The notes under the pieces are model-generated. The model saw only the letters and a program-made list of their open reading frames with translations. It was not told where the DNA came from and did not search any database. A program made the position numbers and the translations under genes. This document shows positions 57,102-64,000 of a stretch of DNA of 64,000 nt, piece after piece. The DNA comes from Streptomyces sp. CB02400. GTDB lineage: Bacteria; Actinomycetota; Actinomycetes; Streptomycetales; Streptomycetaceae. How positions within the stretch are numbered: the first letter of the stretch is position 1; each line of letters starts with the position of its first letter. Location of the stretch: NCBI RefSeq assembly GCF_001905725.1, contig NZ_LIWB01000008.1, positions 1 to 64,000 of the forward strand. Direction: 5' to 3'.

Positions 57102-57389
57102 ATGGCAGAGCACACCACCATTCAGGTGTCCCGGCAGACCCGCGACCACCTCGCCCAGGTCGCGAAGGAGCGGGGCATGACCCTCGGGCAACTGGTCGAG
57201 CAGTTGGCCTCGGAGCAGCCCACCGCGGAGCAGATCGCCGAACGGGTCGCGGCCGACCGGCAGGTCGTGCGCGAGGTCATCGGCCTCGACATCAGCGACG
57301 AGGATTTTGATCAGGCCCCTGACGTGCTCGGGAACATCTACCGGCTAGCTGCCGAGAAGGCTCGCCTGGCACGGGGTGCGGCTGCGTGA
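57102..57389 (+). CDS. Ribbon-helix-helix-like antitoxin
   Basis: A 95-residue protein. The N-terminus TTIQVSRQTRDHLAQVAKERGMTLGQLVEQL follows the strand-helix-helix DNA-binding pattern of CopG/Arc repressors, with a charged C-terminal helix that would bind a toxin. It overlaps the next gene by 4 bp (GTGA). It is a probable antitoxin and autoregulator. Confidence 0.78.
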   Translation: MAEHTTIQVSRQTRDHLAQVAKERGMTLGQLVEQLASEQPTAEQIAERVAADRQVVREVIGLDISDEDFDQAPDVLGNIYRLAAEKARLARGAAA

Positions 57390-57784
57390 TCATCTTGGAT
57401 ACGGCTGCCACCCGCGCCCTCGCGGACGGGCACAAGACGTTGAACCTCCTCGCGGGCAACATGGCCCGTACTCCGGGTGACCTTCTCCGGATTCCGGCGC
57501 TCTGCCTGATGCAGGCGGAGTCCGAGGACGCGGGCGCGGCGCAGCGTGTGCTGTCCTTCTCATCGGTCGTGGTCGACGAGCTCGGCACCGTCGCCGCGGT
57601 CAGTGTCGGAACCATGATCCGAGACGGTTACGGCGGCGCGGACACCTGTCACGCCCTGTACTGCGCCCTGCCGCGTCCGGAGTTCACGGGCATGTCCATT
57701 CTGCTGACGGACCGTGAAGAGGCGTACCCGCCCGGCGTGGTCACGGTCGACATCGACTCCCCCGGCATGCTCGGCTTCCACTGA
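57386..57784 (+). CDS. PIN-like putative toxin
   Basis: A 132-residue protein. The start MIILDTAATRALADG and later QAES, GGADTCHALYCAL and LLTDREEAYP give the acidic residues spaced as in PIN-domain RNases (Asp5, Glu, Asp, Asp). The overall match is loose. It starts with GTG coupled to the antitoxin-like gene. As second gene of such a pair it is probably a toxin, but a non-toxic DNA-linked role is possible. Confidence 0.6.
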   Translation: MIILDTAATRALADGHKTLNLLAGNMARTPGDLLRIPALCLMQAESEDAGAAQRVLSFSSVVVDELGTVAAVSVGTMIRDGYGGADTCHALYCALPRPEFTGMSILLTDREEAYPPGVVTVDIDSPGMLGFH

Positions 57785-57790
57785 GGCGTC

Positions 57791-57820
57791 CGGTCCCACG
57801 CCCGGGAAGGCGTGGGACCG
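57791..57820. terminator. Hairpin terminator
   Basis: A 12-bp stem (CGGTCCCACGCC, 57791-57802, with GGCGTGGGACCG, 57809-57820) and a 6-base loop lie in the 48-bp gap between the toxin-like gene and the convergent pectinase gene. Confidence 0.75.
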
Positions 57821-57832
57821 CACGCGAGGGGC

Positions 57833-59884
57833 TCAGGACGCCGAGGGCGTCCAGCCCGCCAGCCAGTCCGCGATCTCCTGGTCGGCTGCCTGGGCGTCGG
57901 TCAGGTGGGGGCGGTCGCTGTTTGCCGAGCCCGCGCCCGCGCCCGTGTTCCGGTACTCGGCGAAGCGGTCGTCCTTCCAGGAGAAGCCGCTCATGTCGGT
58001 CCAGGGCGTGGTGCGGATCGCGGCGCTGAGGGTGGTGTTGCGGACCGTGGTCTGCGGGTCCAGGGAGGCGTCACCGCCGGCGTGCCAGGGGCGGCCCAGG
58101 TGGAAGGTGCGGTCGGAGACGTCGCCGTTCACCGCAGAGTTGGCGATGAGGATGCCCTTGCGGTTCGCGGCCGTGCTGGGGGCGGTGACGTAGCCGGCGG
58201 AGGTGCCGTTCCAGCGCTTCTTCAGGGTGATGACCGAGCGGTCGATCACCGCGGTCGCCCGGCCGAAGATGAAGTCGACGTTCCCGATGACGTAGGAGTT
58301 GGTGACGTAGACCCGGCCCAGTTTGTCCTTGGCGGCCGTGTCCAGCAGGAGCGTGTCCTGGTCGCCCTCGACGATCACGCCGTCGAGGAGGACCTTGTCG
58401 GCCGCCGTGCGCAGGGCGACCGCCTGGTGGCCGGAGAGGGACTGGTTGGCGCCCTCGTCGAAGTCGTTGGAGATGGTCAGGTTGCGGGCCTGGAAGTCGT
58501 CCGCCTCGACGGCGACCGTGGCGCTGCCGGAGGTGCCGTACGTGCCCGAGCCGTCCGGCTTCGGCGTGCCCGCCGCGTTGTCGTAGACGATCACCGTGTC
58601 CTTGCGGCTGCCGCCGGTGCCCTGGAAGGTGACGTGCGGCTTGTTCGAGGGGACCTTGACCGTCTCGCGGTACGTGCCCGGCTCGATGGAGATGACGACG
58701 CGGGAGGCGTTGTTCGCGGGGACGGCGTTCACGGCCGCCTGGACCGTCCTGTACTGGCCGCTGCCGTCCTTGGCGACGGTGAGCGTGGTGGCCTCCGCCG
58801 ACGTCGTCGTCGTGCCGATGGAACTCTGCGGGCCCGCGCCCGACTTGAGCAGGGCCGGCACGTCCGCCGCCTTGTCGAGCGTGTAGGCGTAGTACGCCTT
58901 CGGGTCGAACGCCGTACCGCCGCTCTCGTTGCGGCCCGACGTGCCCGAGAAGACGTTGCCGCGCTGGACGACCGTCGCCGTCGCGTCCTTGATGACCGGG
59001 TTCCTCATGCCCTGGAAGTAGCTGTTCTCCAGGACCATCCTGGTGCCGCCGCGCGAGTAGTTGCCGTAGGAGGAGTCGATGTCCGTGCCGGGGACGTCCT
59101 CCAGGAAGTTGTTGTAGAGGTGCGCGTGCGCGCAGTTGTCGGTGGAGGGGTTGCGCTGTTCCGTCTCGCGGATCCAGTTGTGGTGGATCGTGATGTCGGT
59201 CAGCACGTTCTCGGTCCAGCCGATGCCGAACGCCTTGTTGTTGTGGCTCATCTCGTTCCAGGAGACGGTCACGTACGTGCTGTCCTTGCGGACGTCGATC
59301 AGGCCGTCCGCCATGTTCCGCAGGTCGTTGTGGTCGATCCAGACGTGGTGGGCGCCGTCCATCTGGACGGCGTCGAAGTCGTGCTCCTTGTCGTTCCAGA
59401 CGCCCTGGTAGGCGTCCCGGATCGTCAGGTTGCGGATGATCACGTTGTGGACGCCCTGGCCGAGGAAGAAGCCGCCGCCGACGATGTGCCCGGACGTGCC
59501 GGAGCCCACGACCGTCTTGTCGGAGGCGACCTTGATCTCCTTGCCGACCGGGTTCATCGTGATCGTCCCGGCCACGACGATGACGTACGGCTCGGCGGCC
59601 GTAGCGTACTTCTCCAGCTCCGCCTGCGTCCGCACGGTGACGGTCCGCCCGTCCCGGCCGCCGTACGTGCCGTTCTGGCCGAGCGCGTCGACGGAGGCGA
59701 AGCCGTCGGCGGTGGCGGTGGCCCAGGCGGGCGCCGCGGCGGACGCCGTCGCGGCGGACGCCTGCTGGGGGACCAGGTCGGTGCCGTGGACCAGTGTTCC
59801 GGCGGTGGTCAGGGCCAGCGGGAGGCCGACGGCCAGGAACTTCCCGGACCTGCGGTGCCGGGCCCTGCTGCGGTGCTCGCTCAT
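57833..59884 (-). CDS. Secreted pectate lyase (PL1)-pectin methylesterase (CE8) fusion
   Basis: A 683-residue exported protein. The signal peptide (LAVGLPLALTTAGTLVHG) precedes a PL1 pectate lyase beta-helix (about 50-380) with WIDHNDLRNMADGLIDV and the VSWNEMSHNNKAFGIG region, and a CE8 pectin methylesterase (about 395-683) with EGDQDTLLLD, IGNVDFIFGRA (catalytic Asp) and HLGRPWHAG (Arg/Trp). The esterase demethylates pectin, which the lyase then cleaves, so the fusion is functionally logical. Both sites look intact. I start at the ATG at 59884. Confidence 0.92.
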   Translation of the reverse strand: MSEHRSRARHRRSGKFLAVGLPLALTTAGTLVHGTDLVPQQASAATASAAAPAWATATADGFASVDALGQNGTYGGRDGRTVTVRTQAELEKYATAAEPYVIVVAGTITMNPVGKEIKVASDKTVVGSGTSGHIVGGGFFLGQGVHNVIIRNLTIRDAYQGVWNDKEHDFDAVQMDGAHHVWIDHNDLRNMADGLIDVRKDSTYVTVSWNEMSHNNKAFGIGWTENVLTDITIHHNWIRETEQRNPSTDNCAHAHLYNNFLEDVPGTDIDSSYGNYSRGGTRMVLENSYFQGMRNPVIKDATATVVQRGNVFSGTSGRNESGGTAFDPKAYYAYTLDKAADVPALLKSGAGPQSSIGTTTTSAEATTLTVAKDGSGQYRTVQAAVNAVPANNASRVVISIEPGTYRETVKVPSNKPHVTFQGTGGSRKDTVIVYDNAAGTPKPDGSGTYGTSGSATVAVEADDFQARNLTISNDFDEGANQSLSGHQAVALRTAADKVLLDGVIVEGDQDTLLLDTAAKDKLGRVYVTNSYVIGNVDFIFGRATAVIDRSVITLKKRWNGTSAGYVTAPSTAANRKGILIANSAVNGDVSDRTFHLGRPWHAGGDASLDPQTTVRNTTLSAAIRTTPWTDMSGFSWKDDRFAEYRNTGAGAGSANSDRPHLTDAQAADQEIADWLAGWTPSAS

Positions 59885-59967
59885 GCGGCGATCCGTTCCG
59901 TGTGGGGGAGGGGACGACGGTCGGTCGCCGCCCGGCACGGAAAGGTTGCCGCAGTCTTCGCCAGAGC

Positions 59968-61389
59968 CTAGGGAACCTCCGGTGGTGGGGTCGGGGCGCC
60001 CGGCAGGCGGACCGTGGCCGTGGTGCCGCCGCCGTCCGCGCGGGTCAGGGACACCTCGCCGCCCGCCTGCTGCACCGTACGGGCCACGATGGACAGGCCG
60101 AGGCCGGAGCCCGGGAGGGCGCGGGCGCTCGGGGAGCGCCAGAACCGGTCGAAGACGTGCGGGAGTTCGTCGGCGGGGATGCCGGGGCCGTGGTCGCGGA
60201 CGGTGAGGACGCCGTCGGTCAGGCGTACGTCGATCGTGCCGCCCCCGGGGCTGAACTTCACCGCGTTGTCCAGGATGTTGACCATCGCCCGCTCCAGGGC
60301 CGACGGCTCAGCCCGTACGTACCAGGGGTGGACGTCCGCCGTGATGGTCAGCTCCGGGCCGCGCAGCCGGGCGCGGCGCAGGGCCGACTCGACGACGTCC
60401 TGCCAGGCGACGATCTGCGCACGGCCCGCGTGCTGGCCGGTGTCCGGGCGGGACAGCTCCTGAAGGTCGCCGATGAGCGCGGCCAGTTCCGTCATCTGCG
60501 CCTTCACGGAGGCGAGCAGGGCCTTGCGGTCGGCCTCCGGGATCGGGCGGCCCGTCTCCTCGCTGCGGGTGAGGAGTTCGATGTTGGTGCGCAGCGAGGT
60601 GAGCGGGGTGCGCAGTTCGTGGCCGGCGTCCGCGATGAGCTGCTGCTGGAGGTCGCGGGAGCTGGCCAGCGCGGACGTCATGGAGTTGAAGGAGCGGGAG
60701 AGACGGGCGATCTCGTCCTCCGACTCGTCCTCCACGGGGATGCGGACGTCCAGGTCCTCGGTGCGGGCCACGTGCTCCACGGCCCTGGTCAGTTCGTCCA
60801 CGGGGCGCAGTGCGGTCCGGGCCACCCAGAGGCCGGCGGCGGCGGCGCCCACGACCCCCGCGCCGGCGACGAAGACCAGCACCAGCGCGAGGTTGCTGAG
60901 GGAGTCGTTCACCTCGCTCAGCGGCCGGGCGGCGGAGACGGCGACGTCCCGCAGGCCGGGCACGGAGTAGGTGAAGACCCGGTACTGCCCGCCGTCGGAC
61001 CCCGTGGCCTCGTGCAGCGCGTCGGTGGACGTGCCCTCGGCCACGGCGCGGTCGGCGTCGGTGAGCGGGACCTCCTCCGTGCCGATGATGAGGCAGCTCC
61101 CGCCGCCGCTGTCCACGAGCTGGACGGACGAGCCGAAGGGGTTCTGTTCGTGGGTGACGGGGTCGTGGGCGCACAGACCGGTGCGCAGGTCGACGTACTT
61201 GCTCACCTGCTGCCCGTTCATGCGGTTCGCCTTCAGGGCCTCGTCCAGCGAGCTCACCAGCACGCTCTTCACCACGAACCAGCAGGCCACCGACACCGCC
61301 GCCACCGCGAACGCCACCGCCGCCGCCACCAGCAGCGACAGCCGGGCCCGGATGGGCAGCGCACGGACGCGGCGGACCAGCCCGCTCAC
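59968..61389 (-). CDS. Sensor histidine kinase with HAMP domain
   Basis: A 473-residue kinase: helix 1 (about 15-38), an extracytoplasmic domain of about 120 residues with two Cys, helix 2 (about 152-176), HAMP (PVDELTRAVEHVARTEDLDV), HisKA with His in IADAGHELRTPLTSL, N-box NILDNAVKFS and G-box DHGPGIPADELPHVFDRFW. It starts with GTG overlapping the regulator stop (GTGA). It corresponds to SCO4155; the adjacent HtrA-like protease makes envelope stress a reasonable input. Confidence 0.94.
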   Translation of the reverse strand: MSGLVRRVRALPIRARLSLLVAAAVAFAVAAVSVACWFVVKSVLVSSLDEALKANRMNGQQVSKYVDLRTGLCAHDPVTHEQNPFGSSVQLVDSGGGSCLIIGTEEVPLTDADRAVAEGTSTDALHEATGSDGGQYRVFTYSVPGLRDVAVSAARPLSEVNDSLSNLALVLVFVAGAGVVGAAAAGLWVARTALRPVDELTRAVEHVARTEDLDVRIPVEDESEDEIARLSRSFNSMTSALASSRDLQQQLIADAGHELRTPLTSLRTNIELLTRSEETGRPIPEADRKALLASVKAQMTELAALIGDLQELSRPDTGQHAGRAQIVAWQDVVESALRRARLRGPELTITADVHPWYVRAEPSALERAMVNILDNAVKFSPGGGTIDVRLTDGVLTVRDHGPGIPADELPHVFDRFWRSPSARALPGSGLGLSIVARTVQQAGGEVSLTRADGGGTTATVRLPGAPTPPPEVP

Positions 61390-62120
61390 TCCGCGCCGCC
61401 CTGCCGCAGCACGTACCCCACCCCCCGCACCGTGTGCACCAGGCGCGGCTCGCCGCCCGCCTCGGTCTTGCGGCGCAGGTACATGACGTACACGTCGAGC
61501 GAGTTGGACGACGGCTCGAAGTCGAAGCCCCAGACCGCCTTCAGGATCTGCTCGCGGGTGAGCACCTGACGCGGGTGTGCCATGAACATCTCAAGGAGGG
61601 TGAACTCCGTACGGGTCAGCTCCACCCGCCGGATGCCCCGCGTGACCTCGCGGGTCGCCAGGTCCATGCGCAGGTCGGCGAAGGCGAGGACGTCGTCGGA
61701 CTCGGCGGAGGCGGCCACCGCCGCCGCGTACGAGCTGCGACGCAGCAGCGCGCGGATACGGGCGAACAGCTCGTCCAGCTCGAACGGCTTGACCAGGTAG
61801 TCGTCGGCCCCCGCGTCGAGCCCGGTCACCCGGTCGCCGACGGTGTCCCGGGCGGTCAGCATCAGGATGGGCGTGGTGTCGCCGGTGGCGCGGATGCGGC
61901 GGGCGGCGGTCAGGCCGTCCATCCGGGGCATCTGGATGTCCAGGACGAGCAGGTCGGGCCGGTAGGCCGCCGCCTTCTCCAGGGCGTCCGCGCCGTCGAC
62001 GGCGACCTCGGTGCCGTACCCCTCGAAGGCCAGGCTGCGCTGGAGCGCTTCGCGCACCGCCGGCTCGTCGTCGACGATCAGGATGCGCTGGGTGTCACGG
62101 TCGCCTTCTGCGGGGCTCAT
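61386..62120 (-). CDS. OmpR/PhoB-family response regulator
   Basis: A 244-residue regulator. Receiver residues D17/D18, D61 in LLVLDIQMPRMDG, T88 and K110 in YLVKPF are present; the C-terminal winged helix ends with LVHTVRGVGYVLR. I prefer the ATG at 62120 with AGGAA upstream; a GTG at 62138 adds six residues. It is cotranscribed with the kinase and follows the protease gene by 69 bp. It corresponds to SCO4156. Confidence 0.94.
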   Translation of the reverse strand: MSPAEGDRDTQRILIVDDEPAVREALQRSLAFEGYGTEVAVDGADALEKAAAYRPDLLVLDIQMPRMDGLTAARRIRATGDTTPILMLTARDTVGDRVTGLDAGADDYLVKPFELDELFARIRALLRRSSYAAAVAASAESDDVLAFADLRMDLATREVTRGIRRVELTRTEFTLLEMFMAHPRQVLTREQILKAVWGFDFEPSSNSLDVYVMYLRRKTEAGGEPRLVHTVRGVGYVLRQGGAE

Positions 62121-62189
62121 GGGCTCGGGGTTCCTCACGGCTCTCTACGGTCTCAGGCCTTCAGCCTCGCACGGCTGCCGGGCGGCGCG

Positions 62190-63266
62190 TCAGTTCGTCG
62201 AGCCGGAGCGCAGCGCCGACAGGTCCGACTTGACCGTGTTGACCGGGATGGCGAAGCCCAGGCCCACACTGCCCGCGTCGGACGAGGACGAGCCGCTGCC
62301 GCTCGCCGAGTACATCGCGGAGTTGATGCCGATGATGTTGCCGTTCATGTCGATCAGCGCGCCGCCGGAGTTGCCCGGGTTCAGGGACGCGTCGGTCTGG
62401 ATCGCCTTGTACGTGGTCGTGGAGCTCCCCGTGTCGCCGTTGAACTCCTGGCCGCCGTACTCGAACGGCCAGCCGCCGCCCTGCCGCTGCTGCTGACCCT
62501 CGCTCTCGTCCGTCGAGACCGTCACGTCACGGTCGAGGGCGGAGACGATGCCGCTGGTCACCGTGGAGGTCAGGCCCTCGGGGGAGCCGATCGCCACGAC
62601 CTGGTCACCGACCCGCACGCCGTCGGAGTCGCCGAGGGTGGCCGCCTGCAGCCCGGAGGCGTCCTGGAGCTTGATCAGGGCGAGGTCCTTGCTGCTGTCG
62701 GTGCCGACGATCTCCGCCGTGTACGTCTTGCCGTCGCTGGTCCGCACCTCGATCGACGAGGCCCCGGAGACGACGTGGTTGTTGGTGATGATCTCGCCGT
62801 CGGACGTGATGATCACACCGGAGCCGGTGGAGGAGCCGGCGTTCGAGGTCGCGTTGATCTCGACGATGCTCGGGGTGACCGCCTCGGCGACGCCGGACAC
62901 CGTGCCCTTCTGGCTCGACGGTACGACGTTGGTGCTGGTCGAGCTCGTGGCGACCGTGTCGCTGCCGGTCAGCTCCTGCACGCCGTAGGCGGTGCCGCCG
63001 CCCACGGCCGCCGCGACGATCGCCACGGCGGCGAGCAGGGCCGCCGGGCCCCGGGCGCGCTTCCTCTTCGCGGGCTGCGGGGCGGGTTCCTGCGCGAACT
63101 CCGGCGCGGGCTGAGGCGCGGGCTCCTGCGCGAACTCCTGCGTGGACGCCGAGGAGGGCTGCGGTGCGGGCTGCTGGGGCGGCGCGTACGCCGGCGGGGG
63201 CGGCCACTCGGGGTCCACCGGGACGGGGCTTCCGTACTCGCCGCTGGGGCGGAGGCTCTCGGTCAT
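62190..63266 (-). CDS. Membrane-anchored trypsin-like serine protease (HtrA/DegP-type, no PDZ)
   Basis: A 358-residue protein: a Pro/Gln-rich cytoplasmic N-terminus with repeated AQEPAPQPA units (about 30-65), one membrane helix (about 75-97), then a trypsin-like domain with His in TNNHVVSG, Asp in KDLALIKL and Ser in LNPGNSGGALID. The triad is complete. The chain ends right after the domain, so the usual C-terminal PDZ is missing. It lies upstream of, and in the same direction as, the two-component system. It corresponds to SCO4157. Confidence 0.9.
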   Translation of the reverse strand: MTESLRPSGEYGSPVPVDPEWPPPPAYAPPQQPAPQPSSASTQEFAQEPAPQPAPEFAQEPAPQPAKRKRARGPAALLAAVAIVAAAVGGGTAYGVQELTGSDTVATSSTSTNVVPSSQKGTVSGVAEAVTPSIVEINATSNAGSSTGSGVIITSDGEIITNNHVVSGASSIEVRTSDGKTYTAEIVGTDSSKDLALIKLQDASGLQAATLGDSDGVRVGDQVVAIGSPEGLTSTVTSGIVSALDRDVTVSTDESEGQQQRQGGGWPFEYGGQEFNGDTGSSTTTYKAIQTDASLNPGNSGGALIDMNGNIIGINSAMYSASGSGSSSSDAGSVGLGFAIPVNTVKSDLSALRSGSTN

Positions 63267-63380
63267 GGCACAGAGCCTCGCGCCCGACCATGAGAGCGAG
63301 CTGAGTGTGTGCTGAGAAGCCCGGCAGAACCTCGTATGCCCGATATAAAGGCCGCCGGGACCTCGGCCGGCGGGACCCGC

Positions 63381-64000
63381 TTACTTGCAGCCGCAGGAGT
63401 GGCGTACCACCAGCCGGGACGGGTACACCTTCAGCCGCTCGCGGCGCGAGCCCGCCACCCGTACGCCGTCGTCCAGGACGAGGTCGACCGCCGAGCGGGC
63501 CATCGCCGGACGGTCGGAGGCGACCGTGGTCAGCGGCGGGTCCGCGAGCGCCGCCTCCTTGATGTCGTCGAACCCGGCGACCGCCAGCTCACCCGGCACG
63601 TCGATGCGCAGCTCCCGCGCGGCGCGCAGGATGCCGATCGCCTGGTCGTCGGTGGAGCAGAAGACCGCCGGCGGGCGGTCCGGGCCGGAGAGGATCTCCA
63701 GGCCGACCCGGTAGGCGTCGTAGCGGTTGTACGGGGCCTCGAAGAGGCGGCCCTCGGTCGGTATCCCGGCCTCCTCCATCGCGCGCCGCCAGCCCTCGAC
63801 GTGGTCGGAGACCGGGTCGCCGACGGCGGGGGTCTCCGCGGTGCCGCCGACGCAGGCCACGTACTCGTTGCCGTGTTCCAGCAGGTGGCGCACGGCGAGC
63901 TGGGCGCCACCGAGGTCGTCGGTGACGACGGCGACGTCGTCGATCGCCTCCGGGCGCTCGTGCAGCAGCACGACCCGGGCGTCCCACGCCTCGATCTCCG
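63381..64000 (-). CDS. LacI-family transcriptional regulator, 3' part (runs off the window)
   Basis: The ligand-binding half of a LacI/GalR repressor; the N-terminal DNA-binding part lies beyond 64000. Visible are VAVVTDDLGGAQLAVRHLLE, PAVFCSTDDQAIGILRAARE and IDVPGELAVAGFDDI, the core signatures of periplasmic-binding-like domains in this family, and LTTVASDRPAMARSAVDLV near the end. The protein ends in HSCGCK, a Cys-x-Cys tail seen in several Streptomyces LacI regulators. It probably senses a sugar. It corresponds to SCO4158 by order. Confidence 0.9.
   Translation of the reverse strand, partial: EIEAWDARVVLLHERPEAIDDVAVVTDDLGGAQLAVRHLLEHGNEYVACVGGTAETPAVGDPVSDHVEGWRRAMEEAGIPTEGRLFEAPYNRYDAYRVGLEILSGPDRPPAVFCSTDDQAIGILRAARELRIDVPGELAVAGFDDIKEAALADPPLTTVASDRPAMARSAVDLVLDDGVRVAGSRRERLKVYPSRLVVRHSCGCK

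Noticed and set aside
1..64000. CRISPR arrays, insertion sequences, prophage, tRNA/rRNA genes and secondary-metabolite synthases
   Set aside because: I looked on both strands and found no spaced direct-repeat array, transposase or integrase frame, phage structural gene, cloverleaf, or PKS/NRPS/terpene signature.

Overview
The window is high-GC DNA with strong third-position GC bias, GTG/TTG starts, 4-bp ATGA/GTGA overlaps and many secreted, cell-wall and Ser/Thr-kinase proteins: a Streptomyces chromosome arm or core. From memory of S. coelicolor A3(2) gene order, the backbone is collinear with about SCO4122-SCO4158 (cmd cluster, csoR, pit, pst, ppk, mshD, two-component system, HtrA-like protease, LacI regulator). 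There are no tRNA or rRNA genes, transposases, integrases or CRISPR arrays.

Region 1 (1-4.3 kb): an ABC-2 exporter followed by a DesK-type sensor kinase and a NarL-type regulator in one translationally coupled operon, then a divergent acetyltransferase. Region 2 (4.3-11.5 kb): a six-gene minus-strand operon with type IV secretion-like parts (pilin-like peptide, VirB8-like, TrbL/VirB6-like, split VirB4-like, TraD-like). It matches the cmdABCDEF differentiation cluster rather than a conjugative element. Its usual neighbour, a lytic transglycosylase/NlpC protein, lies 14 kb away at 25.75 kb.

Region 3 (11.5-25.7 kb) is accessory DNA inserted between those two. It holds a TetR/SDR pair sharing a leaderless promoter, a frameshifted DUF397 gene, a SUKH (SMI1/KNR4) immunity-like gene facing a damaged NucA/NucB-type secreted toxin, and then the most interesting part: a locus at 16.3-25.66 kb in which four proteins share a Cys-rich, I36/beta-gamma-crystallin-like secreted domain. 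These are a secreted protein, an M23 peptidase, the ectodomain of a transmembrane Ser/Thr kinase and a stand-alone protein. They sit beside a small LuxR-type regulator, a peptidoglycan-binding adaptor plus MacB-type ABC exporter, a lipoprotein and an FHA/HTH-like protein. I read it as a cell-envelope export and sensing system.

Region 4 (25.7-41.2 kb): core envelope and phosphate genes: transglycosylase/NlpC, PAP2 phosphatase, a broken DUF4132-like gene, lipoprotein, CsoR with its operator, DUF47-Pit, the pstSCAB operon with PHO boxes, a NUDIX hydrolase, a CHAD protein and polyphosphate kinase.

Region 5 (41.7-54.8 kb): a YtrA-type GntR/ABC operon with a perfect 15-bp-arm palindrome, an XRE regulator, a 1069-residue secreted double peptidase (M4 + M28 + chitin-binding module) behind a DasR/chitinase-type operator, an ECF sigma/zinc-finger/ABC operon, and mshD. 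Region 6 (54.9-64 kb): secreted 5'-nucleotidase, DUF1737 protein, a probable RHH/PIN toxin-antitoxin pair, a pectate lyase-pectin methylesterase fusion, an OmpR-type two-component system, a trypsin/HtrA-type protease, and the end of a LacI regulator running off the window.
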